Below are positions 21,012 through 26,651 of a stretch of DNA of 26,651 bases, one piece after another (the first letter of the stretch is position 1; the number at the start of each line of letters is the position of its first letter). The notes under the pieces were generated by a model. The model was not told the DNA's origin. It searched no databases and was given only the letters and a program-made list of their open reading frames with translations. The position numbers and the translations under genes are program-made. This stretch comes from an uncultured Faecalibacterium sp. GTDB lineage: Bacteria > Bacillota > Clostridia > Oscillospirales > Ruminococcaceae. The stretch lies in contig CAKSXW010000023.1 in NCBI GenBank assembly GCA_934518555.1, forward strand, positions 1 through 26,651, given 5' to 3'.

Positions 21012-21695
21012 TTACTGGAAGCCGTGGGCGTTGAGCCGACGTTCCAGCAGGCCCTGGAGCTTGGTGATGACGGTGCAGAACAGCAGATACACCACCGCCA
21101 CCTCGCAGTAGATGGGCAGGAAGATGTAGGTACGGGCGGCCACTCGCTGCCCGGCCATAAACAGCTCTGCCACCGTGATGTTGGAGGCCAGGGAGGTGTC
21201 CTTGATCATGCCGATGAGGGAGTTGGACAAGGCAGGCACCGCAGTACGCAGGGCCTGGGGCAGCACGATGCGCCTCATGATCTGGCCCCAGCTCATGCCC
21301 ACGCAGTACCCGGCCTCCAGCTGGCCCTGGGGCACACTTTCCAGGGCTCCTCGCATGGTCTCGGCGCAGTAGGCCCCTTCGTTGATGGCAAAGGCGATGA
21401 CGGCGGCAGGAAAGGCGTCCAGCAGGATGCCAAGGCTGGGCAGGCCGTAAAAGATGATGAACAGCTGCACCAGCAGGGGGGTGCCCCGGATGACCCAGAT
21501 GTAGAACCGGGCCAGCTGCCGCAGCACCGGCACATTGGCGTACTGCACCAGGGCCACCGCCACGGCGATGATCATGGCAAAGAAAAAGGAAACGATGGTC
21601 AGGGGAATGGTCATGGTAAGGCCTGCCGTCAGGATCCGGGGCAAGGCCTCCGCCAGCACGCTGACCGTGCGGTTGGATAAAAGTGCTTCAAACAT
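21012..21695 (-). CDS. Amino-acid ABC transporter permease
   Basis: The 227-residue product is a HisM/GlnP-type permease with about five membrane segments. It has the ITAGLTMTIPL-like N-terminal helix, YIWVIRGTPLLVQLFIIFYGLP, and the cytoplasmic EAA loop EAGYCVGMSWGQIMRRIVLPQA, which contacts the ATPase. The Met at 21695 is chosen over 21719 because AGAGGA lies 9 bp upstream of it. It is the first gene of the operon. Confidence 0.95.
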   Translation of the reverse strand: MFEALLSNRTVSVLAEALPRILTAGLTMTIPLTIVSFFFAMIIAVAVALVQYANVPVLRQLARFYIWVIRGTPLLVQLFIIFYGLPSLGILLDAFPAAVIAFAINEGAYCAETMRGALESVPQGQLEAGYCVGMSWGQIMRRIVLPQALRTAVPALSNSLIGMIKDTSLASNITVAELFMAGQRVAARTYIFLPIYCEVAVVYLLFCTVITKLQGLLERRLNAHGFQ

Positions 21696-21766
21696 GGAAT
21701 AAGATCCTCTGAAATGCAAAGGAGAGGGCAGCGGCCCCCTCCGGGGGCGTTTTCGGACAGAAGTAG

Positions 21767-21795
21767 AATAAACCCTGAACCGGGGTTTAAGTCAA
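21767..21795 (-). promoter_or_regulatory. ABC operon promoter with inverted repeat in the spacer
   Basis: The minus-strand -35 TTGACT (21795-21790) is followed after 17 bp by TTTATT (21772-21767); TATTCT two bases further on is an alternative -10. The inverted repeat AAACCC-N7-GGGTTT (21770-21788) fills the spacer and may be an operator. Confidence 0.5.
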
Positions 21796-21938
21796 GGGGG
21801 TCGGGGCGAAATCCTACAAAACCTACCAGAATACTATAGCATGAATCGCACCAGGGTGCAAATGGTTTGAGAAAAAAACGTGTAGTGAACAAAAACCGCC
21901 TGTTGGTTGTGACAACTTTGTGCAATGCGGCAAGCCGG

Positions 21939-21967
21939 TTGACGGGGCCGGGGCTTTCGTGTACAAT
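21939..21967 (+). promoter_or_regulatory. Promoter of gpsA
   Basis: TTGACG (21939-21944), a 17 bp spacer and TACAAT (21962-21967), 82 bp before the gpsA start. Confidence 0.8.
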
Positions 21968-21977
21968 GAAACCGACG

Positions 21978-22029
21978 GCACGGCGCTGGATGCCGATGCC
22001 GTGCAAACTCACCGGCAGGCAACTGCCGG
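21978..22029 (+). promoter_or_regulatory. Two-hairpin leader of gpsA
   Basis: GCACGGC (21978-21984) pairs with GCCGTGC (21998-22004). CCGGCAG (22012-22018) pairs with CTGCCGG (22023-22029) around a GCAA tetraloop. The second stem ends six bases before the ribosome binding site. Function unknown; no T tract. Confidence 0.45.
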
Positions 22030-22049
22030 CGTGAACGGAGGACACAAAC

Positions 22050-23084
22050 GTGACGAAACGGAAAATTGGCGTTCTGGGTGCAGGTACCTGGGGCATGGCG
22101 CTGGCACGGATGCTGACTGTCAGCGGCAACGAGGTGCAGGTGTGGTCGGCCCTGGAGGCAGAGGTGGACAACCTCTCCACCACCCGGGTGCACCCGAACC
22201 TGCCGGGGATGAAGATCCCGGACCAGCTGCAGTTCACCAAGAGCATCCAGGAAGTATGTACCGGCAAGGACGTGCTGCTATTTGCAGTGCCGTCGGTGTT
22301 CGTGCGGTCCACCACCGCCAAGGCACGGCCCTACATCCCGGAGGGCCAGGTGCTGGTGGACGTGGCCAAGGGCATGGAACCGGATACCTTATATACCATG
22401 ACGGAAGTGATCGCCGACGAGCTGCACAAGGAAGGCGGCCCTAAGGACGTGAAGCTGGTGGCTCTCAGCGGCCCCACCCACGCCGAGGAGGTGGCCCTGG
22501 ATATGCCCACCACCATCGTGTCGGCCAGCCAGGACGAAAAGGCCGCCCAGCTGGTGCAGGACGTGTTCAGCAACACCTGTATGCGAGTGTACACCAACCC
22601 GGACATCAAGGGCGTGGAGCTCAGCGGCGCATTGAAGAACGTTATCGCCCTGGGGGTGGGCATCTCAACCGGCCTGGGCTACGGCGACAACGCCCGTGCA
22701 GCCCTCATCACCCGGGGCATTGCCGAGATCGCTCGCCTGGGCGTGGCCATGGGCTGCAACATCCACACCTTTGCCGGTCTGGCCGGCATCGGGGACCTGA
22801 TCGTGACCGCCACCAGTATGCACAGCCGCAACAACCGGGCCGGCATCCTCATCGGCAAGGGCGAAAGCCCGGAGCAGGCCGTGAAGGAAGTGGGCATGGT
22901 GGTGGAGGGCATCAACGCCCTGCCGGCTGCCATGGAGCTGGCAGCTCGCTACCAGGTGGAAATGCCCATCGTCCAGACGGTAAATGCCATTGTCAAGGAG
23001 GGCATGAGTGCCAGCGACGCTCTCCGCACCCTCATGGACCGCAACCGCAAAAACGAGATGCCCCAGGGCTACGAAAAGCTCTGA
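22050..23084 (+). CDS. gpsA: Glycerol-3-phosphate dehydrogenase [NAD(P)+]
   Basis: GpsA reduces dihydroxyacetone phosphate to sn-glycerol-3-phosphate for phospholipid synthesis. The 344-residue product is full length. It has the Rossmann motif GVLGAGTWGMALA (7-19), VAKGMEP, LSGPTHAEEVA, the catalytic lysine in GALKNVIALGVG, and GLAGIGDLIVT and SRNNRAG at the substrate site. The start is GTG at 22050, supported by ACGGAGGA (22035-22042); no nearer ATG is in a suitable position. It has its own promoter, a hairpin-rich leader and a terminator shared with the convergent tRNA gene. Confidence 0.97.
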   Translation: MTKRKIGVLGAGTWGMALARMLTVSGNEVQVWSALEAEVDNLSTTRVHPNLPGMKIPDQLQFTKSIQEVCTGKDVLLFAVPSVFVRSTTAKARPYIPEGQVLVDVAKGMEPDTLYTMTEVIADELHKEGGPKDVKLVALSGPTHAEEVALDMPTTIVSASQDEKAAQLVQDVFSNTCMRVYTNPDIKGVELSGALKNVIALGVGISTGLGYGDNARAALITRGIAEIARLGVAMGCNIHTFAGLAGIGDLIVTATSMHSRNNRAGILIGKGESPEQAVKEVGMVVEGINALPAAMELAARYQVEMPIVQTVNAIVKEGMSASDALRTLMDRNRKNEMPQGYEKL

Positions 23085-23109
23085 GCAGGCAGAAGGAACC
23101 TATAGAACG

Positions 23110-23150
23110 CAAAAAAGCACGCCGACCTGTGTAGGCCAGCGTGCTTTTTG
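23110..23150. terminator. Bidirectional terminator between gpsA and tRNA-Pro
   Basis: AAAAAGCACGC and GCGTGCTTTTT form a stem with T tracts on both strands, between the convergent gpsA and tRNA genes. Confidence 0.92.
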
Positions 23151-23158
23151 TTGCAATA

Positions 23159-23231
23159 TCGGAGTGGCGAGACTCGAACTCGCGGCCTCCTGCTCCCAAA
23201 GCAGGCGCGCTACCAACTGCGCAACACCCCG
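23159..23231 (-). tRNA. tRNA-Pro (anticodon UGG)
   Basis: The 73-nt minus-strand cloverleaf has acceptor CGGGGTG/CACTCCG, D arm GCGC-AGTTGGTA-GCGC, anticodon arm CCTGC-TTTGGGA-GCAGG with anticodon TGG, a 5-nt variable loop, T arm GCGAG-TTCGAGT-CTCGC and discriminator A. CCA is not encoded and must be added. It reads all Pro codons by wobble. It is a single gene with its own promoter and terminator. Confidence 0.96.
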
Positions 23232-23236
23232 ATGCA

Positions 23237-23294
23237 GGCGGCACGGTATGTGCCGCCGGACCTCTAGTATAACGCTTTTTGGGCGGTTCGTCAA
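23237..23294 (-). promoter_or_regulatory. tRNA-Pro promoter and leader hairpin
   Basis: Minus-strand TTGACG (23294-23289), a 17 bp spacer and TATACT (23271-23266). Between the -10 and the tRNA a perfect 8-bp hairpin, GGCGGCAC/GTGCCGCC (23237-23257), forms the pre-tRNA leader. Confidence 0.85.
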
Positions 23295-23301
23295 TACGGC
23301 A

Positions 23302-24186
23302 TCAGTTGAAGGAGCGGAAGCCCTTGCCGATGATCTCGCTGGAGTTGACGATGGTGATAAAGCTGTTGGGGGCGTTTTCACGCAGGAAGTTCCGCAGCTG
23401 CAGGGCCTGGCGGCGGGTGAGCACCGTTACCAGCACGCTGAGCTCGTGGTGGGTGTAGGCACCGTAGGCCTTTTCCACCGTGGCAGAGCGGTTCATGTTG
23501 TGGATGATAAAGTCCAGGATGGGCTGAGGGTTGTCGGTCATGATGGTGCACACCTTCCGCAGGCGGATGTTTTCAATGGCACCGTCCACCACAAAGGACT
23601 TGCTGATGAGGCCCAGGATACAGTACAGGCCGGTGCCCATGCCAAACCGCACGGCGGCAGCCAGCACGATGAGGATATCGCTGACCATCAGGGCCTTGCC
23701 GATCTCCATGGAGGTATATTTTGCCAGGATCAGGGCCACAATGTCGGTACCGCCGGTGGAGGCACCGATGTCAAACACGATGGCAGCACCCAGGGCCGGC
23801 AAAAACACTGCAAACACCAGGTCCAGCATGGCGTCGCCGCTCATGGACTGGTTGGAGGGGTACATCCACTCGCAGATGGAGACAAAAAAGGAAAGGGCAA
23901 AGGAGGAATAGATGGTCCAGCCCATGCACTTGATGCCCAAAAAGGCAAAGCCCAGTACCACCAGGATCAGGTTGATGATCCACATAAAGCCGCCGGTGTT
24001 GATCCTGGGGAACAGGTCGGCCAACAGGATGGAAAGGCCCGAGGTGCCACCAAAGGCGAAGTGGTTGGGGTTTTTGAAGTACACGATGCCCACCGCCGTC
24101 AGGACCAGGCCTAGGTTGAGCTGTGCAAAGAAGTTAAAATTCTTCAGCATATTTTCTCTGCTAAAGACGGATTTTAAACTGTTCAT
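23302..24186 (-). CDS. YitT-family membrane protein with DUF2179 domain
   Basis: The 294-residue product has about five or six membrane segments (FAQLNLGLVLTAVGIVYFK, FMWIINLILVVLGFAFLGIK and others) and the family motif FAFGGTSGLSILL near residue 48. ASTGGTDIVALIL occurs in a later segment. The C-terminal soluble DUF2179 domain (about 205-290) includes CTIMTDNP, ATVEKAYGAYTHHELSVLVT and FITIVNSSEIIGKGF. The family is common in Firmicutes and its transport function is not established. AGGAGGAG precedes the ATG at 24186; the longer upstream frame has no start signal. It is monocistronic. Confidence 0.95.
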   Translation of the reverse strand: MNSLKSVFSRENMLKNFNFFAQLNLGLVLTAVGIVYFKNPNHFAFGGTSGLSILLADLFPRINTGGFMWIINLILVVLGFAFLGIKCMGWTIYSSFALSFFVSICEWMYPSNQSMSGDAMLDLVFAVFLPALGAAIVFDIGASTGGTDIVALILAKYTSMEIGKALMVSDILIVLAAAVRFGMGTGLYCILGLISKSFVVDGAIENIRLRKVCTIMTDNPQPILDFIIHNMNRSATVEKAYGAYTHHELSVLVTVLTRRQALQLRNFLRENAPNSFITIVNSSEIIGKGFRSFN

Positions 24187-24235
24187 GGGGCTCCTCCTAC
24201 AAAAAATGATGCCAAAACCGCATTGTGCAACGCAA

Positions 24236-24264
24236 AATATACTCCGTCCCTCCGCATATGTCAA
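24236..24264 (-). promoter_or_regulatory. Promoter of the YitT-family gene
   Basis: Minus-strand TTGACA (24264-24259), a 17 bp spacer and TATATT (24241-24236), about 50 bp before the ATG. Confidence 0.85.
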
Positions 24265-24354
24265 GCAAAACCGACAAAGTTGTAAGAAATGGGGGAGAAG
24301 GCGGCAAAATCTTACGCAAAAGTGTGCGTTTGACCCAGAAGTTGCCCATTCATC

Positions 24355-24383
24355 TTGAAGCAGAGCAAAAAATAGTGTATTAT
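24355..24383 (+). promoter_or_regulatory. Promoter of glnS
   Basis: TTGAAG (24355-24360), a 17 bp spacer and TATTAT (24378-24383), 52 bp before the glnS ATG. Confidence 0.75.
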
Positions 24384-24435
24384 ATAGTATTATGAGAAAA
24401 GAGGGCACCTGGCTGCCCTGACAGGGGGAAACTAC

Positions 24436-26097
24436 ATGGCTGACAAAAATTTTCTGACGGAGATCATTGACGCCGACCTGGCCGAGGGCAAGGTCAGCGA
24501 GATCCATACCCGGTTCCCACCGGAGCCCAATGGCTACTTGCACATCGGCAGCGCAAAGGCCATTTACATCAACTGGTCCATTGCCAACCAGTACGGCGGC
24601 AAATTCAACCTGCGTCTGGACGACACCAACCCTGCCCGAGAAGGGGAGGAGTATGTCAACAGCATCATCGAGGACCTGCACTGGCTGGGGGCTGACCCCA
24701 ACGGCGGCATCTTCTATGGCAGCGATTACTTTGACAAGTGCTATGAGTATGCGGAAAAGCTCATCCAGGAGGGCAAGGCCTATGTGGATGATCTGAGCCG
24801 TGAGGAGATGCGGGAGTACCGTGGCTCTGACGCCGGCAAGCCCTCTCGGCCCTCTCCGTGGCGTGACCGCAGCCCGGAGGAGAACCTGGACCTGTTCCGC
24901 CGGATGCGTGCCGGGGAGTTCCAGGAGGGCGAAAAGACCCTGCGTGCCAAGATCGACCTGGCCAGCCCCAACATGAATATGCGGGACCCGGCCATCTACC
25001 GTATCAAGTTTGCAGAGCATCACCGCCAGGGCAACAAGTGGTGCATCTACCCCATGTACGACTTTGCCCACCCCATCCAGGACGCTATTGAGGGCATCAC
25101 CCACAGTATGTGCAGCCTGGAGTTCGAGAACCACCGGCCTCTGTACAACTGGGTCATCGAGAACATCTTTGGCACCGAGTTCCCCAAGCAGCGTGAGTTT
25201 GCCCGTTTGAACATGACCAACACCGTCATGAGCAAGCGTTACCTCCGTGAGCTGGTGGAAATGGGCATTGTGGACGGCTGGGATGATCCCCGGATGCCCA
25301 CCCTGTGCGGCCTGCGCCGCCGTGGCTACACCCCCTCCTCCATCTTTACCTTTGTGAAGGAGGCTGGCATCTCTAAGTCCGATAACCTCATCGATATGCG
25401 CCAGCTGGAGGCCTGCATCCGCAGCGAGCTGGACCTGACCGCCCAGCGCCGCATTGCTGTGCTGGACCCGGTAAAGCTGATCATCGACAACTACCCGGAG
25501 GACAAGACCGAGTATTTTGATGTGGCCAACAACCCCAACCGAGAGGCCAACGATACCACCACCCGTCAGGTGGCCTTTACCAAGGAGGCCTGGATCGACG
25601 CCGAGGACTTTGCCGAGGTGCCGCCTCCCAAGTTCAAGCGTCTCACCGTAGGGGGCGAGGTGCGCCTCATGGGTGCATACATCGTCAAGTGCGTGGGGGT
25701 GGACAAGAACCCCGACGGCAGCATTGCCGCCGTTCACTGCACGGCTGACCTGGAGACCGGCAACGGCAACCCCATTGACGGCCGCAAGGTGAAGGGCACC
25801 ATCCACTGGGTCAGTGCCGCTCACTGCATCGACGCCGAGGTGCGGCTGTACGACAAGCTGTTCACCGAGGCCAACATGAACGGCATCCCCGAGGGCAGCG
25901 ACTACAAGGATTACCTGAACCCCGAAAGCGTAGTGGTCCGCAAGGGCTGCAAGCTGGAGGAGAGCCTAGCTGATGCAAAGCCCGGCGATAAGTTCCAGTT
26001 TGTCCGCACCGGGTTCTTCACCCCGGATTCCAAGAATCCCGGTGTGTACAACCGTGTGGTTACCCTGCGAGACAGCTTTAAGCCGGCTGCTCGCTGA
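24436..26097 (+). CDS. glnS: Glutaminyl-tRNA synthetase
   Basis: GlnRS charges tRNA-Gln directly. The 553-residue product has the class-I motifs HIGS (36-39, in FPPEPNGYLHIGSAKAI) and VMSKR (264-268). The glutamine/tRNA-specific segments LRLDDTNP and YPMYDFAHPIQDAIEGITHS follow the GlnRS rather than the GluRS pattern. The C-terminal anticodon-binding beta-barrels run from about 340 to the end (VGGEVRLMGAYIVKC, HWVSAAHCIDAEVRLYDKLF). Ribosome binding site AGGGGG lies 8-9 bp before the ATG. Many Firmicutes lack GlnRS and use GatCAB transamidation, so its presence suggests an old acquisition from another lineage. Whether GatCAB coexists cannot be seen here. Confidence 0.97.
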   Translation: MADKNFLTEIIDADLAEGKVSEIHTRFPPEPNGYLHIGSAKAIYINWSIANQYGGKFNLRLDDTNPAREGEEYVNSIIEDLHWLGADPNGGIFYGSDYFDKCYEYAEKLIQEGKAYVDDLSREEMREYRGSDAGKPSRPSPWRDRSPEENLDLFRRMRAGEFQEGEKTLRAKIDLASPNMNMRDPAIYRIKFAEHHRQGNKWCIYPMYDFAHPIQDAIEGITHSMCSLEFENHRPLYNWVIENIFGTEFPKQREFARLNMTNTVMSKRYLRELVEMGIVDGWDDPRMPTLCGLRRRGYTPSSIFTFVKEAGISKSDNLIDMRQLEACIRSELDLTAQRRIAVLDPVKLIIDNYPEDKTEYFDVANNPNREANDTTTRQVAFTKEAWIDAEDFAEVPPPKFKRLTVGGEVRLMGAYIVKCVGVDKNPDGSIAAVHCTADLETGNGNPIDGRKVKGTIHWVSAAHCIDAEVRLYDKLFTEANMNGIPEGSDYKDYLNPESVVVRKGCKLEESLADAKPGDKFQFVRTGFFTPDSKNPGVYNRVVTLRDSFKPAAR

Positions 26098-26124
26098 TCC
26101 ATTGGAAGAAGAAAGGACCCTATC

Positions 26125-26511
26125 ATGAAAAAGACCCTGACCGGAGCCATTATGATGGCAGCAGCTACCCTGATCATGGGGGTGGTGCTGAGCCTGTATA
26201 TCCACAACACCGGCTCTGTTCCTGCAGCAGACGGTGTAAAGGCACTTACCGACGGCAGCTACACTGCCAGTGCACAGGGCTGCCTGGGGGAGGTACAGGT
26301 GACGGTCACGGTGACCGACGGCAAGGTAGCCGGGGTGGACATTGATGCCTCCCAGGAGACCCCCTCTTTGGGCGGTGTGGCCGCCGAGAGCTTGGCAGAG
26401 ACCTTGACCCGGACCGGCTCCCCTGCAGGGGTGGATGCGGTGGCCGGTGCCACCATGACCAGCGACGCCATCTTTGCTGCCATGGAGGACTGCCTGAGCC
26501 AGGCCCAGTAA
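26125..26511 (+). CDS. Membrane-anchored FMN-binding domain protein
   Basis: The 128-residue product has an N-terminal hydrophobic segment (about 6-27) that is a signal anchor, followed by one FMN_bind domain: LTDGSYTASAQGCLGEVQVT, GKVAGVDIDASQETPSLGG and DAVAGATMTSDAI (104-116). The AGATMTS segment resembles the S/TGAT-type site where ApbE attaches FMN to a threonine (T110 by analogy with NqrC/RnfG). It is therefore probably a flavinylated extracytoplasmic electron carrier. GAAAGGA lies about 8 bp before the ATG, 27 bp after glnS, so it may be read from the glnS promoter. No reductase partner is adjacent within the window. Confidence 0.88.
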   Translation: MKKTLTGAIMMAAATLIMGVVLSLYIHNTGSVPAADGVKALTDGSYTASAQGCLGEVQVTVTVTDGKVAGVDIDASQETPSLGGVAAESLAETLTRTGSPAGVDAVAGATMTSDAIFAAMEDCLSQAQ

Positions 26512-26556
26512 ACCGCCCAGGGCCCTTTGAACCAACAAAAAAAAATAGCAACAAAA

Positions 26557-26602
26557 ACAGTGCCGCCTGCCAGGAACTTTCCCGGCAGGCGGCACTGTTT
26601 AT
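26557..26602. terminator. Bidirectional terminator at the right edge
   Basis: A perfect 14-bp stem, CAGTGCCGCCTGCC / GGCAGGCGGCACTG, has T-rich flanks on both sides (TTTATTTG plus, TTTTTG minus). Confidence 0.9.
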
Positions 26603-26625
26603 TTGTTCAGAAGAGGGGCGGCAGC

Positions 26626-26651
26626 TTACAGGTTGAAGTACCGCTTAGCAT
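26626..26651 (-). CDS. Possible 3' end of a minus-strand gene (7 codons, partial)
   Basis: Reading inward from the right edge on the minus strand gives AKRYFNL and a TAA at 26628-26626, just before a bidirectional terminator. That position is what a convergent gene would show. The fragment is too short to identify. Confidence 0.3.

Larger units (their letters stand above)
21696..22049. other. Divergent regulatory region between the ABC operon and gpsA
   Basis: These 354 bp contain the minus-strand ABC promoter and leader hairpin (GCCCCC/GGGGGC, 21734-21749), about 100 bp without a recognised feature apart from a small palindrome GTTGT-g-ACAAC (21906-21916), and then the gpsA promoter and structured leader. 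I see no credible gene. Confidence 0.6.

Noticed and set aside
19884..21680. Long plus-strand open frame opposite the ABC transporter genes.
   Set aside because: The minus strand encodes three recognised, properly spaced transporter genes. The plus frame runs through the repeat element and has no recognisable domain.
1..26651. CRISPR array, prophage, integrase or complete insertion sequence.
   Set aside because: I saw no regularly spaced direct repeats apart from the coding solenoid repeats, and no transposase, integrase or phage structural gene.

Overview
The window looks like ordinary chromosome from a Gram-positive gut Clostridia member. GC is high and coding is dense. The pieces supporting this are ylxM-ffh-rpsP-khpA-rimM-trmD, an S-box (SAM-I) leader before metK, HPr with both His15 and Ser46, and a PadR/DUF1700 pair. 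Codon use, the short palindromic repeats and gene content suggest a Faecalibacterium-like member of the Oscillospiraceae. That placement is inference; no rRNA is present to settle it.

Layout, left to right. 1-831 is the 3' part of an S1-repeat RNA-binding protein. It is followed by a GtrA-type membrane protein with an unusual insertion (978-1595) and an AT-richer DUF559 gene framed by inverted copies of a ~50 bp palindromic repeat (1608-2090). A 44-residue membrane peptide precedes deoC. A sigma-A-type promoter, SAM-I riboswitch and terminator control metK, and a long-form prs follows. 6242-8152 encodes a Tat-exported two-domain esterase-like protein behind a structured leader. A minus-strand pair follows: a cysteine-synthase homologue lacking the PLP lysine, and a MATE transporter.

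10.6-15.1 kb is the SRP/ribosome-maturation cluster. A MITE-like repeat pair lies between khpA and rimM, and TrmD is fused in frame to a GNAT acetyltransferase. rplS, the usual next gene, is absent. ptsH and uvrC follow. The minus strand then carries PadR plus a DUF1700/DUF4097 protein whose promoter contains a perfect palindrome, and a polar amino-acid ABC transporter operon (permease, ATPase, 114 bp repeat element, lipoprotein). Next come gpsA with a hairpin-rich leader, a solitary tRNA-Pro(UGG), a YitT-family protein, glnS and a membrane-anchored FMN-binding protein. The window ends at a bidirectional terminator and what may be the last seven codons of a minus-strand gene.

Most genes are housekeeping: translation, SRP targeting, PRPP, SAM, DNA repair, lipid precursor and PTS. 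No complete new multi-gene system was recognised. The observations most worth following are the OadB-like peptide inside the GtrA protein, the palindrome-framed DUF559 cassette and its related repeat pairs, the cysteine-synthase homologue without its catalytic lysine next to a MATE exporter, the TrmD-GNAT fusion, and the esterase whose first hydrolase-like half has Lys at the nucleophile position.
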